Source of the DNA: JAOUEA01 sp963821925
GTDB lineage: Bacteria > Actinomycetota > UBA4738 > HRBIN12
Assembly: GCA_963821925.1 (NCBI GenBank)
Contig: CAWGFO010000006.1
Coordinates: 52,481-116,480 of the forward strand
Reading direction: 5' to 3'
DNA: 64,000 nucleotides
Shown in pieces: positions 57,991 to 64,000 of the stretch (position 1 is the stretch's first letter; every line of letters begins with the position of its first letter). Both the position numbers and the translations under genes were made by a program. The notes below the pieces were generated by a model, which was not told the DNA's origin, did no database searches, and worked only from the letters and a program-made list of their open reading frames with translations.

Positions 57991-59230
57991 CCCTGGCGTC
58001 CTTCACGACCTCGCCGCCCTTCATCACGAACGCGACGTCCTCGAGCACGGAGATGTCGTCGAGCGGGTCGCCGGCCACGGCCACGAGGTCGGCGAACTTC
58101 CCGGGCTCGACCGACCCCAGATCGTCGCTCGCCCTGAGCAGCTCGGCGCTCACGATCGTGGCGCTGCGGACCGCCTGCATCGGGGTCATCCCGTGGCGCA
58201 CCATGTAGGCGAACTGCCGCCCGACGTCCTTGTGCGGGTAGACGCCGCTGTCGGTGCCGTACGCGATCTTCACGCCGGCCTTCACGCACTTCTCGAAGCC
58301 CTCGCGCTGCGCGTCGGTCGTCTCGCGGTTCTTGCGGAGAGAGTTCGGCGACCAGCCGGCGCGCGTCCCCTCCTCCTCGATCCAGTCGCCGCAGTAGATG
58401 TCGGCGACCAGGTACGTGCCGTGCTCGGCCATCAGCTCGATGCACTCGTCGTCCATCAACGATCCATGCTCGATCGAGCCGACGCCCGCGCGGACGGCGC
58501 GCTTGATGCCCTCGGGACCGTGCGCGTGCGCGGCGACGTAGGTGCCGTAGAGCGCGGCCTCCTCGACCGCGGCACGGATCTCCTCCTCGCTGAACTCGGG
58601 CGCGCCCGGGTTCGTGCCCTCGGTCAGCACGGCGCCGGTCGCGATCACCTTGATCTGCGCGGCGCCCCGGTGGAGGATCTCGCGCACCACCTTGCGGACC
58701 TCGTCGGGCGAGTTCGCGACGCCGAACCGCAGATCGCGGGGGAGCCGCTCGTCGACGTCGACCGCCAGACCGGGGATGTCCCCGCCGCCGGTCGACGAGG
58801 TCACGTAGGCGCCCGCGCAGAACATCCGCGGGCCCGGCGTCCACCCGGCGTCGATCGCGTCGCGCAACGCGATGTCGACGAACGCCCGGAAGGTCCCGAC
58901 GTCGCGGACCGTCGTGAACCCGGCCATCACGGTGTCGCGGGCGTTGCGGACGCCTTCCATCGCCTCCTGGGCGGCGCTGCGCACGACGAGCGCGGCGTAC
59001 GTCTCGTTCCCCTCGACGCTTCCGACCATGTGGGCATGCATGTCCATCAGCCCGGGGACGACGGTCTGCCCGGTGAGATCGATCACGGAACCGGCGGTGG
59101 CGGTCCCGTCGTCGGGGCCGACGGCGACGATGCGGTCGCCCTCGATCGTGATGGCCTGGTCGGCCAGCACACGTTCGCCTACGACGTCGAGGAGGTGCCC
59201 GGCTCGGATGAGGGTGCGTTCGGCGCTCAT
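57986..59230 (-). CDS. Amidohydrolase family protein (imidazolonepropionase/prolidase-like)
   Basis: A 414-residue TIM-barrel hydrolase with a beta-sandwich. The metal site begins VVPGLMDMHAHMVG near residue 62 (HxH) and includes a lysine in AAQIKVIATGA near residue 180, then AAHAHG, SIEHGSLMD and IAYGTDSGVYPH for the later ligands. Relatives are Xaa-Pro dipeptidases and imidazolonepropionases. A TATCCT box is six bases before the ATG, so it may have its own promoter. It lies 31 bases past the MBL hydrolase in the same direction. Confidence 0.88.
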   Translation of the reverse strand: MSAERTLIRAGHLLDVVGERVLADQAITIEGDRIVAVGPDDGTATAGSVIDLTGQTVVPGLMDMHAHMVGSVEGNETYAALVVRSAAQEAMEGVRNARDTVMAGFTTVRDVGTFRAFVDIALRDAIDAGWTPGPRMFCAGAYVTSSTGGGDIPGLAVDVDERLPRDLRFGVANSPDEVRKVVREILHRGAAQIKVIATGAVLTEGTNPGAPEFSEEEIRAAVEEAALYGTYVAAHAHGPEGIKRAVRAGVGSIEHGSLMDDECIELMAEHGTYLVADIYCGDWIEEEGTRAGWSPNSLRKNRETTDAQREGFEKCVKAGVKIAYGTDSGVYPHKDVGRQFAYMVRHGMTPMQAVRSATIVSAELLRASDDLGSVEPGKFADLVAVAGDPLDDISVLEDVAFVMKGGEVVKDARG

Positions 59231-59236
59231 CGCCGG

Positions 59237-59242
59237 AGGATA
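59237..59242 (-). promoter_or_regulatory. -10 box TATCCT, leaderless promoter of amidohydrolase
   Basis: On the minus strand TATCCT ends six bases before the ATG at 59230, in the 31-base gap after the MBL gene. Confidence 0.45.
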
Positions 59243-59261
59243 GCGTCGGTAGGAGCGTCGG

Positions 59262-60026
59262 TCAGCCGGGCGCGAACGTCGCCGCGAGCGCCCGGAGCTC
59301 CTCGCCGTCGAAGACCCGGCCGTGACCCGCGCACACCCGCGATGCCGAGACGTCGGCGAGCCGCGCGATCGAGGCCCGGAACGTGCGCTCGTCGTCCCAC
59401 GACAGCAGGTCGTCGACGTAGGCGGCATCCCCCGTGAAGAGTGTGCCCGTGGCGGGCTCCCAGAGCGCGATCGAGCCCGCGGTGTGTCCCGGCACGTGCA
59501 GCACCTCGAACGAGCGGTCACCCAGGTCGACGACGTCGCCCTCGCCCAGGAACGCGGTCGGCTCCGCACCGGGCGTGACCCACCCCTCCAGGTCGAACCC
59601 CTCCGAGGGGACGGCGCGAACCGCGACGTCGGGCACCGGGTAGCCGTAGTGCTCGAAGATCTCGGCCGTGCCCTCCGCGAACCGCTCGCGCAGGAGCCGC
59701 AGCTGGAAGGGGACCCGAACGTCGTCGGCATCGTCGTCGTGGCACCGGCGGTCGTCGAACTCGTGCAGGCCGCCCGTGTGATCGAAGTGCCCGTGCGTCG
59801 CCACCGCGATGATCGGCCGCCCGCCCGCGAGCGGCGCCACGAAGGGCAGCAGCGACCCGACCCCGTTCGCGGCGTCGACCACCAGATCGGCGTCGCGCCC
59901 GCGAACGTGCCAGACGTTCGATTCGAGGAGGGTGTCGATGAACGGCTCGACCAGCCGGGTGATGCCCTCGGCGACCTCCTCGGACCGGAACCAGGCCGCG
60001 GCGACGGGCAGGTCCGAGCCGGTCAT
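59262..60026 (-). CDS. MBL-fold metallo-hydrolase
   Basis: A 254-residue metallo-beta-lactamase-fold hydrolase. The HxHxDH motif is in ATHGHFDHTGGLHEF near residue 80, the next ligand in HVPGHTAGSIALW, the Asp in LFTGDAAYVDD, and a final His in VCAGHGRVF. The arrangement resembles glyoxalase II and related hydrolases. ATG 60026 overlaps the stop of the PLP enzyme (ATGA). The coupling suggests it acts on a product of that enzyme. Confidence 0.87.
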   Translation of the reverse strand: MTGSDLPVAAAWFRSEEVAEGITRLVEPFIDTLLESNVWHVRGRDADLVVDAANGVGSLLPFVAPLAGGRPIIAVATHGHFDHTGGLHEFDDRRCHDDDADDVRVPFQLRLLRERFAEGTAEIFEHYGYPVPDVAVRAVPSEGFDLEGWVTPGAEPTAFLGEGDVVDLGDRSFEVLHVPGHTAGSIALWEPATGTLFTGDAAYVDDLLSWDDERTFRASIARLADVSASRVCAGHGRVFDGEELRALAATFAPG

Positions 60027-61261
60027 CGCCGGTCCTCGAAACAGGCGACGCCGGCGGGCTCCCTCAGGCAGTGCTCGCTCGTCATCGAGGCGTTGTAGCT
60101 GCCCACCGCGATCGCCGCCAGGATGTCGCCCTCGACGACCTCCGGGAGCGGCAGGTCGACCGCGAACAGGTCGTCGCCCTCGTTGATGTGGCCGCTCACC
60201 GTGACCTCGCGCACCGGGTCGGCGTCGGCGGCCCGGCAGAGCACCAGGTCCAGCAGCGACCCGTAGACGAAGTGCTCGCACATCACGTTCCAACCGGTGT
60301 CGAGCCCGACGAACGTGTGACCCTCGCGAGCCTCGACCGTGACGACCTCGGCGAGGTGGATCGCGCACTCCTTCACGAGGAAGTCGCCGGGCTCGGTGGC
60401 CACGACGACGTCGAGCGGCGCGAGGTGCCGTGCCAGGACGTCGGCCCATGCGATCAGGTCGAGCGGCCGGTCGCCGGCGCGCTGCGGCACCCCGAGCCCA
60501 CCGCCGGTGTTCACCTCGCCGATCGGGCAGCCCTCGGCCTGCAGGAACGCCACCATCTCGCTGCCCCGACGCACCGTCTCATCGAAGTCGGGCAGGCCCT
60601 CGTCGAGGTAGCCGTCGCCCACGTGGAAGTGCACGGTGTCGATCGTGAGCCCGTGGCGGGCGGCGACCGCGAGCGCGTCGGGCAGCTGCTCGGCGAAGAT
60701 CCCGAACTTCGTGGGGCGCGGCCCCGTGTAGAGCGTCTCACCGCCGCCCTCCCGGCTGGCCCCGATCCGGGGGTTCACGCGGATCCCGACCGAGGAGCCG
60801 GGCGCCGAGCGGCCGACGCGGTCGAGCTGGCTCAGGAGGTCCACGTTCAGGTGCACGCCCGCGCCGAGGATCCGGCCCAGATCGCGGTCGCTCACGTTCG
60901 TCCCGGTGTAGCTGACCTCGGAGGCCACCCACCCGTGGTCGAGCGCCCAGGCGATCTCGCCGGGGGAACACGCGTCGATCCCGACGCTCGGGACGCGCTC
61001 ACGCAGGAACCGGAGCAGCGCCGGCTCGCGCTGGGCCTTCAGCGCCAGCCGCACGAGTCCCCGCAGGCCGGCGCCCGCGAACGCGTCCTCGAGCGCGCGG
61101 GCCTGTTCCTCCACGCGGACCAGGTCGTACGCGTACAGCGGTGTGCCCTGTTCGCGCGCGAGCGTCTCGGCGTCGCGGCCGGCGATCGTCAGCCGGCCGT
61201 CGCGGACCTCGAGCCCCGGCCGGGCCCACCAGGTCCGTTCCTCGATCGTGGTCGTCCGCAT
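60023..61261 (-). CDS. Fold type III PLP decarboxylase (diaminopimelate/ornithine decarboxylase-like)
   Basis: A 412-residue protein of the alanine-racemase-fold decarboxylase family. The PLP lysine is in RGLVRLALKAQREPALL near residue 68, where usual family members have YAVKAN. It then has GIDACSPGEIAWAL, VHFHVGDGYLD (usually HIGS) and GEVNTGGGLGVP. The C-terminal active-site Cys is in MTSEHCLREPAG where lysA has CEpGR-type motifs. The variant motifs suggest a substrate other than meso-diaminopimelate. A TAGCCT box ends eight bases before the ATG. Confidence 0.82.
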   Translation of the reverse strand: MRTTTIEERTWWARPGLEVRDGRLTIAGRDAETLAREQGTPLYAYDLVRVEEQARALEDAFAGAGLRGLVRLALKAQREPALLRFLRERVPSVGIDACSPGEIAWALDHGWVASEVSYTGTNVSDRDLGRILGAGVHLNVDLLSQLDRVGRSAPGSSVGIRVNPRIGASREGGGETLYTGPRPTKFGIFAEQLPDALAVAARHGLTIDTVHFHVGDGYLDEGLPDFDETVRRGSEMVAFLQAEGCPIGEVNTGGGLGVPQRAGDRPLDLIAWADVLARHLAPLDVVVATEPGDFLVKECAIHLAEVVTVEAREGHTFVGLDTGWNVMCEHFVYGSLLDLVLCRAADADPVREVTVSGHINEGDDLFAVDLPLPEVVEGDILAAIAVGSYNASMTSEHCLREPAGVACFEDRR

Positions 61262-61269
61262 CGGCGACA

Positions 61270-61275
61270 AGGCTA
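61270..61275 (-). promoter_or_regulatory. -10 box TAGCCT, leaderless promoter of PLP decarboxylase operon
   Basis: On the minus strand TAGCCT ends eight bases before the ATG at 61261, overlapping the stop of the upstream membrane protein gene. Confidence 0.45.
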
Positions 61276-61860
61276 GCGGTCGCGGCGGCGGCGGGCAGGC
61301 CCCCCGGTCATCGACTCGTGCACCGTGTGGCGGCTCGTGTTCTCGACGATCGTGAGCCACGCGCCGGCCATCGCGATCAGACCCGCGACGAGCGCGACGA
61401 TCGAACCGAAGGCGCCGCCTCGGTGGAGCGCGGCGCCCGTGCTCGCAGCCGCCTCGAGCGCGTCGGAGGTCACGTCGACGATCTCGCCCGGCCCGAGGAT
61501 CGCCGAGAGGATCAGCAGCCACGCGCCGCCCATCATCGCCCAGCGGAGCGGCGCTGGGCGCTCCGTGACCGGGAGGGTCGCGTACCGGACCCCCACCACG
61601 ATCAGCACCATCCCCGCGACCAGGGCGACGAGACCGGTGGTGCCGCGGATCCCCGCCCACGCCGTCGACGCGGGCGGTGTCGTGCCGCCGCTCCACCCGA
61701 TCGAGTACCAAGGAAGGAGGGTCGAGAGACACGCGAGCACGCCGCCACCGATCACCAGCACCGCCGAGAGGGAGAGCCGGCCGCTCCGCAGCGCGTGCCG
61801 GAACTCGCGCCAGGGCGAGACCTTCGCGTCGCGGGCGGGATCGGGTCCGGACTCGGTCAG
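61273..61860 (-). CDS. Small polytopic membrane protein (start uncertain)
   Basis: About 195 residues. Four membrane helices are clear: LSLSAVLVIGGGVLACLSTLLPWYS, TGLVALVAGMVLIVVGVRYA, LRWAMMGGAWLLILSAIL and SIVALVAGLIAMAGAWLTI. The LLPWYSIGW segment is common in small actinobacterial membrane proteins. No ATG, GTG or TTG precedes the first helix in frame. The best candidate is CTG 61860, which would overlap the upstream TGA as CTGA and has GGAGGG three bases before it. Confidence 0.55.
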   Translation of the reverse strand: MTESGPDPARDAKVSPWREFRHALRSGRLSLSAVLVIGGGVLACLSTLLPWYSIGWSGGTTPPASTAWAGIRGTTGLVALVAGMVLIVVGVRYATLPVTERPAPLRWAMMGGAWLLILSAILGPGEIVDVTSDALEAAASTGAALHRGGAFGSIVALVAGLIAMAGAWLTIVENTSRHTVHESMTGGPARRRRDR

Positions 61861-62339
61861 CGGCCCTCCATCTGGTCGAGGACCGTCTCGCCCGGCTTGT
61901 CGGTCGCCTGGAGGAACGCGCCCGCCATGGCGATGATCCCGCCCATGAACGAGATCACGAGGCCGCCGCGCCGCACGTAGTTGTAGGAGGCCACGCCGGC
62001 CTCCTTGGCGGCGTCGGCCACGGTGTTCGTGCCCGCGACCGCCCCGATCACGACGCCGGTGACCACGCCGAGTGCCCCGAGCCACATCAGCGCCGTGAGC
62101 GCGCCACCCCGCTTCTCGGGCATCAGGATCCCCAGCCCGCCGAACAGGACGCAGAGGAGGCCCGAGATCGCCGTGAGCTTCCCGCCGGGCGAGCTCAACC
62201 CCTGGATGCCGATCGTGCCCGACCCACCCCCGGAGAGAGCCGTCGTGTAGCCGAACCAGTCGGCGATCGTGCCCAGGGCCCCGAAGAGCCCTCCGGTGGC
62301 GACGGCGACGCTGCTGTACGAGATGTGGCCGGAGTTCAT
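61857..62339 (-). CDS. Small four-helix membrane protein
   Basis: A 160-residue protein with helices SVAVATGGLFGALGTIADWFGY, LTAISGLLCVLFGGLGIL, ALTALMWLGALGVVTGVVIGA and GGLVISFMGGIIAMAGAFLQA. The helix spacing and the 'wFGYttalsG' segment parallel the downstream gene's LLPWYSIGWSGG, so the two may be diverged duplicates. GAGGGG lies just before ATG 62339. The function is unknown. Confidence 0.6.
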   Translation of the reverse strand: MNSGHISYSSVAVATGGLFGALGTIADWFGYTTALSGGGSGTIGIQGLSSPGGKLTAISGLLCVLFGGLGILMPEKRGGALTALMWLGALGVVTGVVIGAVAGTNTVADAAKEAGVASYNYVRRGGLVISFMGGIIAMAGAFLQATDKPGETVLDQMEGR

Positions 62340-62435
62340 GTGCCCCTCTTTCGGTATCGAGGAGACCATCCTCCCCGCCGGCGCGCACCGGCGCAACGAC
62401 GTGGAAGAGACGCGTGCCTGTGGAACGATGGCCCG

Positions 62436-62990
62436 ATGTGGGGGCACGGAGGGGCCGAGGTCCGAGCCGCGAGGCTCGCGACGCCCGTGTGCCTGCTCGT
62501 CGCCGGCGTGGCGTTCCTCCTCGCGTCGTGGGACGAACTCACGTGCGTCGGCGATTCGATCTGCGCGAACAAGGCCGCCGTGGCCGCGCTCATCTCGATC
62601 AGCTGCCTGATCGCGGTGGGCTGGAGCCTGTGGCGGTTCTGGCGGATCGTCAGGATGCCGACCGACGAGCTGCCCGACGGCCCGGCCTGGGGGCTCGGGA
62701 TCCTGTTCGTGGCCGGTGCGATCTCGATCGCCCTGCTGATCCCCGTGGCGCGCTGCCCCGAGGGCTACCACCTCGACCGGATCTTCCGCCTCTGCATCCA
62801 AGGGACGACCCGGCTCGCGGCCGCGGATCAGACGTGGGTGAAGTGGGCCGTGGCGGTCGTCGGCGTGGCGGGAGGTACGGCGATGATCTGGATGCAGCGG
62901 TGGCTCGCAGCCCGCACCGTGATCGCGGTCGCGGTGTGGGCGTTCGGGGTCGGCTGGCTGCTGCGCGATACGATGCTGCGAGGGCTCTGA
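62436..62990 (+). CDS. Hypothetical membrane protein, five helices
   Basis: A 184-residue protein with hydrophobic segments LATPVCLLVAGVAFLLAS, AAVAALISISCLIAVGWSLW, GLGILFVAGAISIALLIPVA, VKWAVAVVGVAGGTAMIW and TVIAVAVWAFGVGWLL. Cysteines in TCVGDSIC and VARCPEGYHLDRIFRLC could form disulfides outside the membrane. No family is recognised. ATG 62436 is the first start in frame with no clear ribosome site. Confidence 0.55.
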   Translation: MWGHGGAEVRAARLATPVCLLVAGVAFLLASWDELTCVGDSICANKAAVAALISISCLIAVGWSLWRFWRIVRMPTDELPDGPAWGLGILFVAGAISIALLIPVARCPEGYHLDRIFRLCIQGTTRLAAADQTWVKWAVAVVGVAGGTAMIWMQRWLAARTVIAVAVWAFGVGWLLRDTMLRGL

Positions 62991-63006
62991 CGGGCGGATA
63001 CCCGCT

Positions 63007-63543
63007 TCAGCGGAGCGTGACCCGGTACTCCCAACCCGGCTGCCACGGGAACGGCGCGTCGAGGAGATCGGCGAGCGGTACGCCCTTGAGGTGGGTTTCG
63101 AGCGCGAACCAGGTCGCCGTGTGGCCGATGACGAGTACCCGATCGCCGAACCACGTCGTCGCGAGATCGTCCAGGGATCGGGCGACCCTCGTGACGGCAC
63201 CTCGCCAGCTCTCGCCCGAAGGATACGGAACGTCGAGATGGTCTCCGCGCTGGAGCTCGGCCGCGGGTGCGCCGTTCATCGCGCCGTAGTTGCATTCGCG
63301 CAGGCGCCAATCGTGGAGCACGGGGATCCGCGACTCGCCGAACGCGATCCCGACGGTCTCGAGGGCGCGGGAGAGGTCGGACGTGAAGATCGCGGAGATC
63401 CCGTCGTCCGCGCGTCGTAGGCCGAGCTCACGAGCCTGCTCACGGCCCGTCGCCGAGAGGTGGCCCGGCTTCCACCCGGTCGCGAGGCCGCGTTCGTTGT
63501 CCTCGGAGGTAGCGTGCGTCTCGAAGACCAGTTCGACCGACAT
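63007..63543 (-). CDS. Histidine phosphatase (phosphoglycerate mutase-like) family protein
   Basis: A 178-residue protein of the histidine phosphatase family. The N-terminal catalytic region reads LVFETHATSEDNERG. The phospho-accepting His is kept, but the usual preceding Arg (RHG) is Thr. The remaining features are FTSDLSRALETV with an Arg, LRECNYGAMNG with the acid, and VLVIGHTATWFAL with the second His. A TAGGCT box ends eight bases before ATG 63543. It probably removes phosphate from a small metabolite. Confidence 0.85.
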   Translation of the reverse strand: MSVELVFETHATSEDNERGLATGWKPGHLSATGREQARELGLRRADDGISAIFTSDLSRALETVGIAFGESRIPVLHDWRLRECNYGAMNGAPAAELQRGDHLDVPYPSGESWRGAVTRVARSLDDLATTWFGDRVLVIGHTATWFALETHLKGVPLADLLDAPFPWQPGWEYRVTLR

Positions 63544-63551
63544 ACCTGTCG

Positions 63552-63557
63552 AGCCTA
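63552..63557 (-). promoter_or_regulatory. -10 box TAGGCT, leaderless promoter of histidine phosphatase
   Basis: On the minus strand TAGGCT ends eight bases before the ATG at 63543; no Shine-Dalgarno sequence is present. Confidence 0.5.
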
Positions 63558-63597
63558 GCCCGACGATGTCACTAGGGGGTGATGGACTCCGTTCGAG

Positions 63598-63957
63598 ATG
63601 GTGACGATCGAGGACGTCCGTGCGCTGGCGACGACGCTGCCTCGCACGACCGAGGCGCTCGTCCGGGACCGAGTCAAGTTCCGCGTCGGCCGGCTCGTCT
63701 ACCTGGCGTTCTCGCAGGACGAACAGGTGATGGGCTTCGGATTCCCGAAGGAGGAGCGCGAGGCCCTGGTCGCGTCGGATCCGGCGACGTTCATGATGCC
63801 GAGCCGAGGCGACCTCCGGTACCACTGGGTCGAGGCACGGCTGTTCCGGCTCGATGCCGAGGAGATGCGGGAGCTGGTCCTCGACGCGTGGCGGATGTGC
63901 GTGCCGAAACGGGTGGCTGCGGAGTACGACGCCGGGTCGACGCAGCCGCCGACGTGA
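63598..63957 (+). CDS. YjbR/MmcQ family protein
   Basis: A 119-residue protein starting MVTIEDVRALATTLPRTTEAL. The central RVGRLVYLAFSQDEQVMGFGFPKEEREALV and DLRYHWVEARLFRLDAEEMRELVLDAWRMCVPKRV match the MmcQ/YjbR fold (a CyaY-like DNA-binding or unknown-function family). No catalytic residue can be assigned. It is the last gene in the window; the remaining 43 bases are non-coding as far as can be seen. Confidence 0.8.
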   Translation: MVTIEDVRALATTLPRTTEALVRDRVKFRVGRLVYLAFSQDEQVMGFGFPKEEREALVASDPATFMMPSRGDLRYHWVEARLFRLDAEEMRELVLDAWRMCVPKRVAAEYDAGSTQPPT

Positions 63958-64000
63958 TCCGAACCGTCGAACCGAGCCCGACGAAGGGCCGCGGCTGATC

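Overview
This window is very GC-rich, almost completely coding, and looks like a chromosome segment of an uncultured high-GC bacterium, most likely an actinobacterium or a relative. The main reasons are GC-rich codon use, many GTG starts, four-base stop/start overlaps (ATGA, GTGA) inside operons, and at least 16 genes whose start codon lies only 6 to 10 bases behind a TAnnnT box, which is the leaderless-mRNA arrangement common in Actinobacteria. I see no rRNA, tRNA, CRISPR array, insertion sequence or phage gene. No stretch longer than about 270 bases lacks a gene.

Region 1 (1-15.7 kb) is a carbohydrate or sugar-acid catabolic locus. It has a CUT1 ABC importer (binding protein, two permeases, ATPase), a GH4 glycosidase, an amidohydrolase-2 enzyme, RidA, a D-threonine-aldolase-like PLP enzyme, an SDR, an UlaG-like metallo-hydrolase, a zinc alcohol dehydrogenase, an FAH-type hydrolase, three PfkB kinases, an AraD/FucA-type aldolase or epimerase and a NagB-like isomerase/deaminase. 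The chain is tightly coupled but has no local regulator. Region 2 (15.7-26.8 kb) holds a macrodomain protein, a rhodanese, glycolate-oxidase-like glcD and glcE, a deiodinase-like redoxin, a pterin-dehydratase/VOC fusion, adenosine deaminase, an aminotransferase, a fibronectin-III protein and a glcF-like iron-sulfur protein.

Region 3 (27.3-49.3 kb) is an aerobic CO dehydrogenase / molybdenum hydroxylase island. coxE and coxD (maturation) lie next to an MscS channel and a Mg2+ P-type ATPase. A form II set in the order S-L-M (CoxL motif AYRGAGR) follows. A form I set in the order M-S-L (CoxL motif AYRCSFR, the signature of true CO dehydrogenase) comes next, continuing into an XdhC-YHS fusion, coxG and a MobA-like cytidylyltransferase. 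A second XdhC lies between the two sets. Together these would load the Mo-cytosine dinucleotide cofactor and let the cell use atmospheric CO as an energy supplement.

Region 4 (49.3-64 kb) is mixed: VOC, GNAT, nitrilase, YceI with a divergent HxlR regulator, an M15 peptidase, a class III aminotransferase, a PhoX/DUF839 secreted protein, an operon of PLP decarboxylase-like enzyme, MBL hydrolase and amidohydrolase, several small membrane proteins, a histidine phosphatase and a YjbR-like protein.

A striking feature is that ten otherwise intact genes are broken by 15 frame disruptions. Every one is a net +1: fourteen fit a single extra base and one is a 43-bp tandem duplication. This one-sided pattern points to insertion-type sequence error, but it should be checked. 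Frame-disrupted genes are listed over their full extent.
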